Notes under the pieces: generated by a model
What the model was told of the DNA's origin: nothing
Databases searched by the model: none
The model's input: only the letters and a program-made list of their open reading frames with translations
Assembly (NCBI GenBank): GCA_023386265.1
Contig: JAEWKA010000006.1
Span: 66,402 to 130,401, forward strand
DNA length: 64,000 bases
Reading direction: 5' to 3'
Origin: Bacillota bacterium
Lineage (GTDB): Bacteria > Bacillota > Clostridia > Oscillospirales > Oscillospiraceae
Made by a program: the position numbers and the translations under genes
In this document: positions 33,257 through 42,300 of the stretch, piece by piece
How positions within the stretch are numbered: position 1 is the stretch's first letter
Layout: each line of letters opens with the position of its first letter

Positions 33257-34446
33257 AATTTTTTCAGTCTTTCAAGCTCGCCCTTCAGAGCATAACAAAA
33301 AGCAAAATGCGGGCCTTCCTTACCATGCTGGGCATCATCATTGGAGTCGGCGCTGTGACGGTCATTGTGGGTCTGGGCAACGGAATGGAAAACTATATAA
33401 CCGCTAGCTTTGAAAGCATGGGCACAAATCTCATCAACGTCAACATTCAGAGCAGAGGCGCCTCAAGAACCGTTGCTGTTGATGATATGTACGCTCTTGT
33501 TGATGCAAATCCAGAGCTTCTCTCCTATGTTTCGCCAATGGTCGGTATAAGCGGAACCGTCAAGATTGGAAACGAGAATATCAAAACCACCTCTGTTTCC
33601 GGAGTAAGCGAGGACTATGTTAGTATCTCAAGTTCCGAATTGACAGACGGAAGATTCATTCAGTATGTCGATGTACTTAGGCGCCAACCGGTCTGCGTGG
33701 TCGGAAGCTATATATCAAAAACCTACTATTCAGGCAACGCTGTCGGCGAAACTCTAAAGGTTAGTGGATCAGCTTTTACCATTGTGGGGGTATTAAAAGA
33801 AGACGCCAAAAGCGAGAAGGGCAGCTCTGACGATATTATTTACATACCCTATACGCTCGCCGCGAAAATGAGCTGGACGGGTACCATTTCGAGCTTTGTC
33901 TTCAGCGGCGCCGATCCGGAAACCATTGATAAGTCAGTCACCACCATCAAAGAATCACTTTATAAGGTCTATAAAAGCTACGACTATTTCAGCGTCGTGA
34001 GTATGTCCGAAATGCTGGATAGTTTTATGACCGTAGTAAATGTTATGGTAATCGTGCTTGGCGCTATTGCGGCTATCTCCCTTTTTGTCGGCGGCATTGG
34101 AATCATGAATATTATGTTGGTCTCAGTCACGGAGCGCACCAGAGAGATCGGCATACGCAAATCACTCGGCGCAAAGCAGAAGGACATTTTAGGACAGTTC
34201 GTTATTGAGGCTGCAACAACTAGCGCTCTTGGCGGGATTCTCGGAATCATATTCGGTTCTCTGCTCTGCACAGTCGGTACGAGCATTATAACGGCTATGG
34301 TGCAGGAAAATATAACCGTAGCTCCATCTTTCGCCTCTGTGCTGGGTGCGTTTTCCGTTTCGGTCGCAATCGGCATTATCTTCGGCTACCTGCCGGCAAG
34401 AAAAGCGGCTAAGCTCAACCCCATCGACGCATTGCGCTATGATTAA
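33253..34446 (+). CDS. MacB-like ABC transporter permease
   Basis: A 397-residue FtsX/MacB-type permease: one span near 20-40 (FLTMLGIIIGVGAVTVIVGL), a large extracellular MacB-PCD domain (about 45-250), and three C-terminal spans (about 270-390) with IGIMNIMLVSVTERTREIGI and RKSLGAKQKDIL, the family signature. A GTG start overlaps the ATPase stop. The extracellular domain is expected to contact the HlyD-like adaptor. Confidence 0.92.
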   Translation: MKFFQSFKLALQSITKSKMRAFLTMLGIIIGVGAVTVIVGLGNGMENYITASFESMGTNLINVNIQSRGASRTVAVDDMYALVDANPELLSYVSPMVGISGTVKIGNENIKTTSVSGVSEDYVSISSSELTDGRFIQYVDVLRRQPVCVVGSYISKTYYSGNAVGETLKVSGSAFTIVGVLKEDAKSEKGSSDDIIYIPYTLAAKMSWTGTISSFVFSGADPETIDKSVTTIKESLYKVYKSYDYFSVVSMSEMLDSFMTVVNVMVIVLGAIAAISLFVGGIGIMNIMLVSVTERTREIGIRKSLGAKQKDILGQFVIEAATTSALGGILGIIFGSLLCTVGTSIITAMVQENITVAPSFASVLGAFSVSVAIGIIFGYLPARKAAKLNPIDALRYD

Positions 34447-34461
34447 CTGGAGGACCATATA

Positions 34462-36324
34462 ATGAAAAAAATAATTTCCCTGATGTTTGCGATTTGTCTT
34501 ACGCTTGCTCTGACCGCGGGCCCTGCCTATGCCTCATCTTCCAGCCTGTCGTCAGCGCAGCAGACAGTACAGGCTCTTGGCATAATTACGGGTGATGAAA
34601 ACGGCAATCTTAACCTTTCAGGCAACGTCACAAGGGCGCAGTTTGCAAAAATGATGATTGCCGCCTCGAACTATAAGGATTCCATCAGCTCGACCGCAAA
34701 ATCGTCACCCTTTAAGGATGTGAGATACACTCACTGGGCGGCTTCCTATGTTCAGGCGGCAGTCAGTGCCGGCTGGATAACAGGCTATACGGACGGAACC
34801 TTCAGACCTGATAATTACGTCAAGCTCGAAGAGGCCGTTTCCGCAGTCCTTAAAATGCTCGGCTACACGTCCTCCTCTGATTTCACAGGCTCCTTCCCAG
34901 AGGCGCAGCTCGCAAAATATAACGCACTCGGTCTGAATGAAAGCATTACCAAGGCTCAGGGACAAACCCTATCACGTCAAGACTGCATGTATCTCTTCTA
35001 TAACCTGCTCGGCACCAAGAACAAAAGCGGGGCTTACTACGCGACGACTCTGGGCTATTCCGTAAATAGCTCCGGCGAGGTCGATTATTCCGCTCTTGTA
35101 ATGGCAAACATGAAGGGACCTTTCATCGTGGAGGATGCCTCGTGGAGCTCTTCCCTGCCCTTTACCTCAGGTTCGGTAACGGTTTATAGAAACGGCTCTG
35201 TCTCCAGCATTTCAGCCGTTTCCAACTATGATGTGTACTACTATAATACCGGAATGAAATCCGTCTGGGTCTACAGTAACCATGTGACCGGAGCGTATAC
35301 TGCCGCTTCTCCCAGCACCGCAGCCCCCTCCACCGTTACTGTGGCGGGTAGGAGCTACTCTGTTTCGACTGCCTCCGCGAGCTACGCGCTCTCAGACGTC
35401 GGTTCATACGGAATCGGTGATACGGTGACACTCCTTCTCGGCATGAACGGAGACGTTGTAGGCGTCGCTGCCTCGAGCGCGACAAACTCCACGAAATGTG
35501 GCATTGTGACCTCCACCGGAACGAAGACCTATACCGATAGCTCCGGAAACACTTATTCGGGAAGCATCGTCACCGTCGCATGCACTGACGGTAATTCCTA
35601 TCAGTACGAGTACACCGGCACCTCTCTCAAAGAGGGTGACCTTGTCAAGGTTAGCTTTTCGAACGGCAAATCGTCAGTTAATCTGATAAGCATCAGCTCA
35701 ATCAGCGGAACAGTCAATTCGGCTGCCACGGCCTTAGGCTCCTATGCCTTTGCGTCCGACGTCCAGATCATGGACATAACCGCTAACGGTTCGTACTGCA
35801 TCACCTATCCATCAAGGCTTGCGGGGCTCTATATCAACTCAAGTGACGTGAGATACTATGCGCTTGATTCCAGCGGAAACATCAGCGCCCTTATTCTGAG
35901 CGATGTAACCGGTGACGCCTACAGCTACGGCATACTTACGGAAGCGACCAACACCGAAGCCTCTATCGGCGTATCCGGCTCCTATAAGTTCATCGTCGAC
36001 GGCAGCTCCGCTTCCTATTCCAGCTCCTCAAAGTCTTTCGGAGCAACAACCGGACCGGTTCGGATTGAGCTTAGCGGAAACAGTATTTTAAGCATGACGA
36101 GTCTGACGCGCGTGACCTTTACTTCGCTCGGCTCCTCCTACGGTGCCGCGAGTGACGGAACTACCTACGCTCTGGGCAGTGGCGCGGATGTCTATCTCTA
36201 CTCGAACGGCACATATAATCTGACAAGCATCTCGGCCGTCAGCACCGGCAGCTATTCGCTTTACGGATATTACGATCAGTCCATGAGCTCCGGTGGGCGC
36301 ATCCGTATCATCATCGCTTACTGA
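34462..36324 (+). CDS. SLH-domain surface protein in the efflux operon
   Basis: A 620-residue secreted protein. A signal peptide (about 1-25, ending AGPAYA) is followed by S-layer homology motifs (about 28-185), including FKDVRYTHWAASYVQAAVSA and GWITGYTDGTFRPDNYVKLE. The rest is Ser/Thr/Gly/Tyr-rich and beta-like, without a domain I recognise. SLH motifs normally anchor proteins to pyruvylated secondary wall polymer. It starts 15 nt after the permease, with GGAGGACC upstream, so it is co-expressed with the exporter. Possible roles are a wall-anchored partner of the adaptor or an unrelated envelope protein. Confidence 0.88.
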   Translation: MKKIISLMFAICLTLALTAGPAYASSSSLSSAQQTVQALGIITGDENGNLNLSGNVTRAQFAKMMIAASNYKDSISSTAKSSPFKDVRYTHWAASYVQAAVSAGWITGYTDGTFRPDNYVKLEEAVSAVLKMLGYTSSSDFTGSFPEAQLAKYNALGLNESITKAQGQTLSRQDCMYLFYNLLGTKNKSGAYYATTLGYSVNSSGEVDYSALVMANMKGPFIVEDASWSSSLPFTSGSVTVYRNGSVSSISAVSNYDVYYYNTGMKSVWVYSNHVTGAYTAASPSTAAPSTVTVAGRSYSVSTASASYALSDVGSYGIGDTVTLLLGMNGDVVGVAASSATNSTKCGIVTSTGTKTYTDSSGNTYSGSIVTVACTDGNSYQYEYTGTSLKEGDLVKVSFSNGKSSVNLISISSISGTVNSAATALGSYAFASDVQIMDITANGSYCITYPSRLAGLYINSSDVRYYALDSSGNISALILSDVTGDAYSYGILTEATNTEASIGVSGSYKFIVDGSSASYSSSSKSFGATTGPVRIELSGNSILSMTSLTRVTFTSLGSSYGAASDGTTYALGSGADVYLYSNGTYNLTSISAVSTGSYSLYGYYDQSMSSGGRIRIIIAY

Positions 36325-36343
36325 CAGGCTTCCTCCAAAACAG

Positions 36344-36386
36344 ATAAGAGAGCGGCGGGAAGGTTTTCTTCCTGCCGCTCTCTTAT
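36344..36386. terminator. Bidirectional intrinsic terminator
   Basis: A 19-bp stem (ATAAGAGAGCGGCGGGAAG with its near-perfect complement) with a short loop, between the SLH gene and the convergent corA-like gene. Confidence 0.85.
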
Positions 36387-36392
36387 TATGTC

Positions 36393-37223
36393 TTAATACC
36401 ACTTTTTCCATTTAAAGATGACCATGCACCCGATGCATACGACCACGCTAAGAATTATTACAAAAGGATATCCGAAACTCCAACCAAATTCCGGCATCTG
36501 GAGATTCATGCCGTACCAGCCGACAATCAGTGTAAGCGGCAGGAAAATGGCTGTGATGACGGTAAATACTTTCATTGTCTGGTTCTGCTCGATATCAATC
36601 TGAGCCTGATATGCCTCACGTACCTGAGTTATATATTCGCGGAGGTGCAGAACAGAATTTAAGAGGTAATCCGTTCGTTTATCGAGCGAGACAAACCTTT
36701 TCTGCAAGTCGTCGGAAAAGGCCTTGTTCGCGTTTTCGGTGAGATCCTCCGTTATTAGGGCGAGCTGTTCGTAGTAGCGTTTCATTTTGAGAAGCTCGCG
36801 GCGTATGCTTATTATCTTATCGGAATTATTGGAGTTTGATCTTTTTTCCTTTATGAGGCTATCCTCTAGGTCGGTGATACGATCCTCGTTCTTCTCGAGC
36901 TCGTACATATCGTTGGCCGTGAGCGAGGTAAAAAACATCAGCAGCTGTCTGCTCGGTTCAATTTTTTCGTCGATGTCGCTCATAAGCTCGATGCAGCGTC
37001 TGCTATCGGTTACTAAAACGAACTCCTTCGTCCCACAGTAGATACAGACTCTTTCGTCCCTCTGCGAAGGGTTTTTGATATCGCAGAAATGGAACTCAAT
37101 CAGAAATGCCCCATCGTCAAGCGTGAAGCATACGTGTCGGTTGGCAAGGAGCCGCGAGTAAATATCAAAGCCTACATATTCCAGCAGCTTTTCCATATTT
37201 TTTCTTTCAAGCATTTTGCGCAT
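36393..37223 (-). CDS. corA: CorA-family divalent cation transporter
   Basis: A 276-residue CorA-like protein. A long soluble N-terminal alpha/beta and coiled-coil part (about 1-215) is followed by two C-terminal spans. The pore signature appears as YGMNLQMPE between the spans. The length is short for CorA (usually above 300) because the N-terminal domain is reduced, as in many Firmicutes members. The likely cargo is Mg2+, possibly Co2+, Ni2+ or Zn2+. The start at 37223 has GGGAGGCTTCATC upstream; a TTG 15 nt earlier is an alternative. Confidence 0.87.
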   Translation of the reverse strand: MRKMLERKNMEKLLEYVGFDIYSRLLANRHVCFTLDDGAFLIEFHFCDIKNPSQRDERVCIYCGTKEFVLVTDSRRCIELMSDIDEKIEPSRQLLMFFTSLTANDMYELEKNEDRITDLEDSLIKEKRSNSNNSDKIISIRRELLKMKRYYEQLALITEDLTENANKAFSDDLQKRFVSLDKRTDYLLNSVLHLREYITQVREAYQAQIDIEQNQTMKVFTVITAIFLPLTLIVGWYGMNLQMPEFGWSFGYPFVIILSVVVCIGCMVIFKWKKWY

Positions 37224-37443
37224 GATGAAGCCTCCCAACTAGCCCCGCTGTGGAATTTAACAGTCCGCGAAGCCGGTTACTTGTCTCTGGCATTATAGCA
37301 CATATTGTCAAAATCAATCAAGCCGCTTGTAAAAGATGAATTTTCATACAGACGCAACTTGTGTTTTTCCGACCGAAGTAATATAATCAGACGTAATAAG
37401 TATGATTCCCATGAGGGACCGGCTGCAAACAGGAGGAATTGAA

Positions 37444-38043
37444 ATGATAGAAGTGAACGAAACCATAAAAAACCTGAAATCCCGCGGCTTTGATGCAAGC
37501 TGTTTCAATAGCGGCAAAGAGGCTGTCGACTACCTTGCCTCACAGCTCAAGGGCGAAACCATCGGCTTCGGCGGCAGCATGACACTTGAAGCATTGGGTC
37601 TTTACGACCGTCTGATTGAGAACAACAAAGTGTTCTGGCATTGGAGAAACAAAGCCGAAGAAACATACAAAGAAGCGGCAAACGCCGAAGTTTACATAAC
37701 CAGCGCAAATGCCATTGCTCAAACGGGTGAGATAATTAACATCGACGGTTCTGGCAACAGGGTTGCAAGCACTCTGTACGGCAAAAGTAAGGTTTACATA
37801 ATTGCTGGAATAAACAAGCTCGCCGCGGATTATGACATGGCGCTTTGGCGGGCGCGAAACATTGCCTCCCCTCTCAACGCAAGGCGCCTAAATAAAAACA
37901 CTCCCTGCGCCAAGGGTGAGCTTAAGTGCCACGACTGCAAAAGCTCCGACCGCATCTGCAAGGGTCTGGTTGTCCTCTGGAACAAGATGAACGGAACAGA
38001 AAAGGTCGAGGTCATCATCATTAACGAGGAGCTTGGCTATTAA
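37444..38043 (+). CDS. LUD-domain protein (LutC/YkgG-like, DUF162)
   Basis: A 199-residue LUD-domain protein. GETIGFGGSMTLEALGLYDRL and ANAIAQTGEIINIDGSGNRV are family-typical. A C-terminal Cys cluster (CAKGELKCHDC, then CKG) may bind iron-sulphur or zinc. In lactate utilisation operons such proteins accompany LutA/LutB, neither of which is here, so this is the common solitary clostridial form with unproven function. The start at 37444 has AGGAGGAATTGAA upstream. Confidence 0.85.
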   Translation: MIEVNETIKNLKSRGFDASCFNSGKEAVDYLASQLKGETIGFGGSMTLEALGLYDRLIENNKVFWHWRNKAEETYKEAANAEVYITSANAIAQTGEIINIDGSGNRVASTLYGKSKVYIIAGINKLAADYDMALWRARNIASPLNARRLNKNTPCAKGELKCHDCKSSDRICKGLVVLWNKMNGTEKVEVIIINEELGY

Positions 38044-38091
38044 AACTAGCCTGAGTAATTCCCAATCTATTATTTAGACTTAAGACATAAA

Positions 38092-38132
38092 AAGCGGGTA
38101 TCCCTCGACGAAGGTCGACGGGGTACCCGCTT
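38092..38132. terminator. Bidirectional intrinsic terminator
   Basis: AAGCGGGTA-CC-TCGAC pairs with GTCGA-GG-TACCCGCTT around a 4-nt loop, between the LUD gene and the convergent pyrophosphatase gene. Confidence 0.8.
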
Positions 38133-38182
38133 ATGTATTTTCTTTATAATACCAAGAACGTCTTTTTCGTTTACATTCAGGC

Positions 38183-38716
38183 TTAAAGAACGAACTTCTG
38201 ATTATAGACTTCAATCGATTTCTTAATTGCCTCAATCGCGTCTTCGCGGTGCTTGACTTCTTCGACGCTTGTGGGCTTACCTTCCAGCATTTTATAAACC
38301 GAGAAGAAATGCCTTATCTCCTCAAAAATGTGCTTGGGTAGTTCTTCGATGTCTCTATATGAGTTGTACATCGGATCAGCGTAGGGTATCGCAATGATCT
38401 TCTCATCGCTCCTATTGTTGTCGATCATCTTTATCATACCAATCGGGTAGCATCTCACAGTTACCAGCGGGTCGATCGCCTCACTGCAGAAAACAAGAAC
38501 GTCAAGCGGATCGTCGTCTTCCGCATAAGTGCGCGGGATGAATCCATAATTCGAGGGATAATGCGTTGAGGTATAAAGTACCCTATCGAGTATTAAAAGA
38601 CCAGTCTGCTTATCAAGCTCGTATTTTTTCTTGCTTCCCTTTTCAATCTCAATGACAGCAATAAAATCCTCGGGAGTTATTCTCTCCGGACCTATGTCAT
38701 GCCAGATATTGCTCAT
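38183..38716 (-). CDS. ppa: Inorganic pyrophosphatase (family I)
   Basis: A 177-residue soluble family I pyrophosphatase. The metal-binding signature appears as EDDDPLDVLV, with the substrate region EIEKGSKKKYELDKQTG before it and PYADPMYNSYRDIEELP after it. It hydrolyses pyrophosphate to two phosphates. The start at 38716 has AGGAGAATAAA upstream; longer in-frame starts overlap the DUF47 gene. It lies 23 nt downstream of DUF47 and the PiT transporter, a phosphate-handling group likely transcribed together. Confidence 0.93.
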   Translation of the reverse strand: MSNIWHDIGPERITPEDFIAVIEIEKGSKKKYELDKQTGLLILDRVLYTSTHYPSNYGFIPRTYAEDDDPLDVLVFCSEAIDPLVTVRCYPIGMIKMIDNNRSDEKIIAIPYADPMYNSYRDIEELPKHIFEEIRHFFSVYKMLEGKPTSVEEVKHREDAIEAIKKSIEVYNQKFVL

Positions 38717-38739
38717 TTTATTCTCCTGTCTGATTCTGA

Positions 38740-39360
38740 TTAGGTATTCCCTATAGCAATGCTTTCTATAATATCCGCGACATTTTCGCAGGTATCGCAG
38801 CATCTTTCAAAGAATTCATAAATCTCGCGCCAGGCAATGGTTTCGAAGGGATCCGTCGAAGTGGTGTGAAGATTTCTCATGCATTCAACATACATATCGT
38901 CGCCGAGCTCTTCAAGGCGGTTAATCTCAATAATGAGCTCATTAAGCTTTTTGGACTTTTTGAAGTGGGGGAACTCCTCAAGCATTTCCTTCATCGCGTC
39001 GCAACACTGAATGACGATGTCTACGAACTCGATGCTGTCCTTGCGAATCGAGGTAACGTTGTTGATATAGATGCGAATGAGAATATCTTCGATGCAATCG
39101 GTAACATCGTCTATAAGCTGACTTAGCTTCAAAATGTCTTCTCTTTCGAGCGGCGTTATAAAGGCGCGGACAAGGACATTCGTCATCTCATGCCTTTTGT
39201 TGTCCCCCTTATGCTCAATTTCATGGAGCTTGACCTTATTTTCGGGAAGCGTTTCAACACTGAAATTGCAAAGAATGTCCTTCAGCATATTTGCGGCCTC
39301 ACAGGAAACTTCTGCGCTTTCAACAAAGTTTCTGTAATAGAAATCATTACTTTTTGACAT
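38740..39360 (-). CDS. DUF47/PhoU-like phosphate transport regulator
   Basis: A 206-residue helical protein of the DUF47 family (TIGR00153 type). HEIEHKGDNKRHEMTNVLVR and the matching motif RLEELGDDMYVECMRNL are the two metal-coordinating ExxxD repeats of PhoU-like proteins. These proteins pair with PiT transporters and modulate their activity; the PiT gene is immediately upstream in the same operon. AGGAAGGTTAATTG precedes the ATG. Confidence 0.9.
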   Translation of the reverse strand: MSKSNDFYYRNFVESAEVSCEAANMLKDILCNFSVETLPENKVKLHEIEHKGDNKRHEMTNVLVRAFITPLEREDILKLSQLIDDVTDCIEDILIRIYINNVTSIRKDSIEFVDIVIQCCDAMKEMLEEFPHFKKSKKLNELIIEINRLEELGDDMYVECMRNLHTTSTDPFETIAWREIYEFFERCCDTCENVADIIESIAIGNT

Positions 39361-39413
39361 AACAATTAACCTTCCTAATCCTATTTATACAAAACTTCTA
39401 TTAATGATGAGTA

Positions 39414-40469
39414 TCATAGTTTGATCATTTGAAACAGCTTGACCATTAGAAATCCTATAATACCGCATCCGGGGAAAGTCAATATCCACGTCAGCACCAT
39501 GTCCTTGACAACGGAGAAATTGACTGCGGAAAGACGCTTCGTCGCGCCAACGCCCATGACGGCTGTCGTCTTTGTGTGAGTCGTCGAGACCGGAATACCG
39601 TAAAGGGACGACAGGAGCAGACAAAAGGATCCCGCGAGATCAGCCGAAAAGCCCTGATATACTTCGAGCTTAACCATGTCCATACCGACCGCTTTGATGA
39701 TTTTGTAGCCGCCGATGGATGTGCCTATACCCATGACAACCGAGCAGAGTATCATCATCCAAACCGGAGGAATTACATTGCCCGTTGTATCGCTGCCGTT
39801 AACGAGGAACATACCGAGTATCATAACGCCCATAAATTTCTGACCGTCCTGCGCTCCATGCATGAAAGCCATCGCGCCGCCCCCAAAAATTTGTGCACCC
39901 TTGAAAAAGCCTGTGGTTTTGCGTCTATCTCTGTTCCGGCAAATAAAAGCCGTAAGCTTTGCGAAAACGAAGCCCGTGCCAAAGCCGAGGAATGTGGACA
40001 ATACGAGACCGTAGATGACCTTCATCCATTCGTGTCCATTGATTCCGGAAAACCCGCCCTGCAGCGCGATTGCCGCACCGGAGAGTCCTGCTATCAGCGC
40101 GTGGCTTTCGCTTGTCGGTATTCCGAAGTACCATGCGGCGACCGCCCAGATGATGATTGCGAAAAGTGCGGCGCAAAGAGCGGCAATTGCCTGAGTCGTA
40201 TCGCCGTTGAAGTTAACCATATTTTTTATAGTCATTGCTACCGTTGCGTTGACGAGCGTCATCGCAAAGGTGCCGAGAAAGTTAAATACAGCAGCCATGA
40301 GCACCGCTAGTTTGGGCGGCATCGCGCGGGTTGCAACGCAGGTTGCAATTGCGTTTGGCGCATCCGTCCAACCGTTGACAAAAATAACACCAAGTGTTAG
40401 CAGCACCGTAATTAGCAGAATCGGATTTGCCGTCACTTGGTTTATGAATCCCCCGAAGCTAATATCCAA
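39414..40469 (-). CDS. pit: Inorganic phosphate transporter, PiT family
   Basis: A 351-residue membrane protein with about ten spans and the two inverted PiT repeats: VNGWTDAPNAIATCVATRAM and, later, FMHGAQDGQKFMGVMILGM. The motif PTSESHALI in the first repeat and PVSTTHTKTTAVMG in the second are diagnostic. It carries phosphate (as a metal complex) with H+ or Na+. The start is a TTG at 40469 with AGAGGATGTGG upstream, somewhat weak. A TTGCTC-18-TATAAT promoter lies at 40583-40554 on the minus strand. The DUF47 and pyrophosphatase genes follow. Confidence 0.92.
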   Translation of the reverse strand: MDISFGGFINQVTANPILLITVLLTLGVIFVNGWTDAPNAIATCVATRAMPPKLAVLMAAVFNFLGTFAMTLVNATVAMTIKNMVNFNGDTTQAIAALCAALFAIIIWAVAAWYFGIPTSESHALIAGLSGAAIALQGGFSGINGHEWMKVIYGLVLSTFLGFGTGFVFAKLTAFICRNRDRRKTTGFFKGAQIFGGGAMAFMHGAQDGQKFMGVMILGMFLVNGSDTTGNVIPPVWMMILCSVVMGIGTSIGGYKIIKAVGMDMVKLEVYQGFSADLAGSFCLLLSSLYGIPVSTTHTKTTAVMGVGATKRLSAVNFSVVKDMVLTWILTFPGCGIIGFLMVKLFQMIKL

Positions 40470-40682
40470 AGTTTAACCACATCCTCTGAGTTCGTCATTC
40501 GTATTTATAAATGAGCTTTTATAATCTATTACTCACATAATGTTCCCAGCGTTATTATAATCTATCTGTCTTACAAAGAGCAATAGATTTCTTTTACAAA
40601 TATTTTACCCAGTTAAGATAATGAAAGCACATTCCTTCTAATGATTATGCAAATTTTTTCAGAAAAGAGCTTGATTACGGAG

Positions 40683-41321
40683 CTATTCGCCTTCTCCGTC
40701 ATTTTTATTGCTGTCTATGAATCTTCTTTTTAGATATATATAGCCAACATATGCAACGACTAGCCCTACAACGGCAATAGCAATAGTTGAGTACCATCCG
40801 ATATATTTGAGACTGGTTTCCCACGCGCCTCCCGCGAACACTCCGATAAAGACAAGAACTGTGTTCCAAATGGTTGTTCCCAGTATTGTTAGCGCAAAAA
40901 AAGGAATCAGCTTCATTTTTGACATACCCGCTGGAATGGATATGAGGCTGCGCACGACCGGGATGCATCTGCAAATAAGTACGGCCTTTTTCTCATATTG
41001 CTTGAACCACGCTTCGGCCCTCGTCACATCATCCGGTCTGAGGTGCATCGTCCTTCCGAATTTTCCAGAAAATATCCGCTTGATTCTTTCCCTGCTGAGG
41101 ATGCTTCCGAGCAGATAAAGGAGCCCCGCTCCAAGGGTCGCTCCGAGCGTAGCGGACAAAATCACGAGAGGAATGCTCATTTCAAACTGCGTTGTAAGGA
41201 AGCCGCCGAAAACTAGAACGACCTCCGAAGGTATCGGAGGAAAAATATTCTCAATTAATATCAGCAGCATAATGCCAATATAGCCGTATTCAGTTATGAA
41301 TGTGATAAGAGTGCTACTCAT
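40683..41321 (-). CDS. DedA-family membrane protein
   Basis: A 212-residue VTT/DedA membrane protein. It opens ITEYGYIGIMLLILIENIFP with the PPIPSEVVLVFGGFL motif and has the central RCIPVVRSLISIPAGMSKM segment, both hallmarks. Bacterial DedA proteins flip undecaprenyl phosphate or other lipids and support proton-motive force. The start at 41321 has AAGGAGC upstream (11 nt); the ATG at 41360 is possible but adds a non-conserved tail. It is a single gene with its own intergenic region. Confidence 0.88.
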   Translation of the reverse strand: MSSTLITFITEYGYIGIMLLILIENIFPPIPSEVVLVFGGFLTTQFEMSIPLVILSATLGATLGAGLLYLLGSILSRERIKRIFSGKFGRTMHLRPDDVTRAEAWFKQYEKKAVLICRCIPVVRSLISIPAGMSKMKLIPFFALTILGTTIWNTVLVFIGVFAGGAWETSLKYIGWYSTIAIAVVGLVVAYVGYIYLKRRFIDSNKNDGEGE

Positions 41322-41407
41322 TTCGGACTTTGCTCCTTGTTGAGGTAAATTGACGTTCATATTTCCAATATTTTATCATAACATCCCCAAAATGCATACC
41401 TTTGAGC

Positions 41408-41461
41408 GAAAGTTAATTGTTTATTTACAAATATATCCCCTTTAACTAAAAATTAACTTTC
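41408..41461. repeat. Inverted repeat upstream of the DedA gene
   Basis: GAAAGTTAATT (41408-41418) and its complement AATTAACTTTC (41451-41461) are separated by 32 nt in an AT-rich region in front of the DedA gene. It could be a pair of protein-binding half sites or a weak hairpin; no matching regulator is known in the window. Confidence 0.5.
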
Positions 41462-41502
41462 ATTATAATAATTATTTCAGAAAATTAAGCCGGATGAAAA
41501 CA

Positions 41503-41524
41503 GGACCGCGAAAATTCGCGGCCC
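41503..41524 (-). terminator. Intrinsic terminator of the lysine-riboswitch operon
   Basis: The minus strand GG-CCGCGAA/TTCGCGG-CC hairpin is followed by TGTTTTC, about 33 nt after the ATPase stop. Confidence 0.7.
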
Positions 41525-41556
41525 CGTGGTTATGTGCTGGAGTTATAAGGCTAGAC

Positions 41557-42297
41557 TCACCTGTCAAAGAATCTTGAGAGGAATTCCTGAGTTTCCTGTT
41601 TTTCGGGGTTTCCAAAAATCTGCCCCGGTGGTCCCTCTTCACAGATGACGCCGTCCTTCATAAAAACAACCCTGTTCGAAACGTCGCGTGCAAAAGCCAT
41701 TTCGTGTGTTACGACTATCATCGTTAAGCCCTCGCTGACGAGAGTTTTGATAACGTCGAGAACTTCTCCCACCATCTGGGGGTCGAGAGCCGATGTCGGC
41801 TCGTCGAACAGGAGTGCCTCCGGCTCCATCGCTAGCGCTCTTGCTATGGCTACACGCTGTTTTTGTCCGCCCGAAATCTGGCGGGGCTTCGCGTTAATGT
41901 AGGGTGCCATGCCGACCTTATCAAGATATTCCTTGGCGGTTTTCTCGGCGGTGACGCGGTCCCTGTGCAGGACCTTGCGCTGACCTATCATGCAGTTTTC
42001 CAGAACCGTTAGATTTGCGAACAGATTGAAGCTCTGGAACACCATGCCGACCTTTGCGCGATACGCGGGAATGCTGAAGCCTTTGGATCTGATGTCCACT
42101 CCATGATAGAGAATCTGTCCCGAAGTCGGTATCTCCAGCAAATTTGTGCAGCGCAGCAGCGTCGATTTACCCGAGCCGGAAGCGCCGATTATACTCGTTA
42201 CATCACCAGTTCGGACGGAAAAGTCGATATCGCGCAGGACGACGTTTTCTCCGAAGGTTTTACCCAGATGACTTACTTCCAGAATTGATTCATTCAT
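41557..42297 (-). CDS. Amino acid (probably lysine) ABC transporter, ATP-binding protein
   Basis: A 246-residue GlnQ/HisP-class ATPase: Walker [10 protein letters not shown], signature [20 protein letters not shown] and Walker [20 protein letters not shown]. It is the last gene of the three-gene importer operon and starts 3 nt after the permease stop, with GAGGGGGCGC as ribosome binding site. Substrate specificity is inferred from the lysine riboswitch at the head of the operon, not from this protein. Confidence 0.9.
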   Translation of the reverse strand: MNESILEVSHLGKTFGENVVLRDIDFSVRTGDVTSIIGASGSGKSTLLRCTNLLEIPTSGQILYHGVDIRSKGFSIPAYRAKVGMVFQSFNLFANLTVLENCMIGQRKVLHRDRVTAEKTAKEYLDKVGMAPYINAKPRQISGGQKQRVAIARALAMEPEALLFDEPTSALDPQMVGEVLDVIKTLVSEGLTMIVVTHEMAFARDVSNRVVFMKDGVICEEGPPGQIFGNPEKQETQEFLSRFFDR

Positions 42298-42300
42298 CGC

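Noticed and set aside
33341..33362. Possible frameshift between MacB-like ATPase and permease
   Set aside because: Both frames are complete; the 4-nt GTGA overlap at 33253 is normal translational coupling.
39576..40310. 244-codon plus-strand frame opposite the PiT gene
   Set aside because: Antisense shadow of a clearly conserved membrane protein, rich in Arg, His and Cys without domain pattern.
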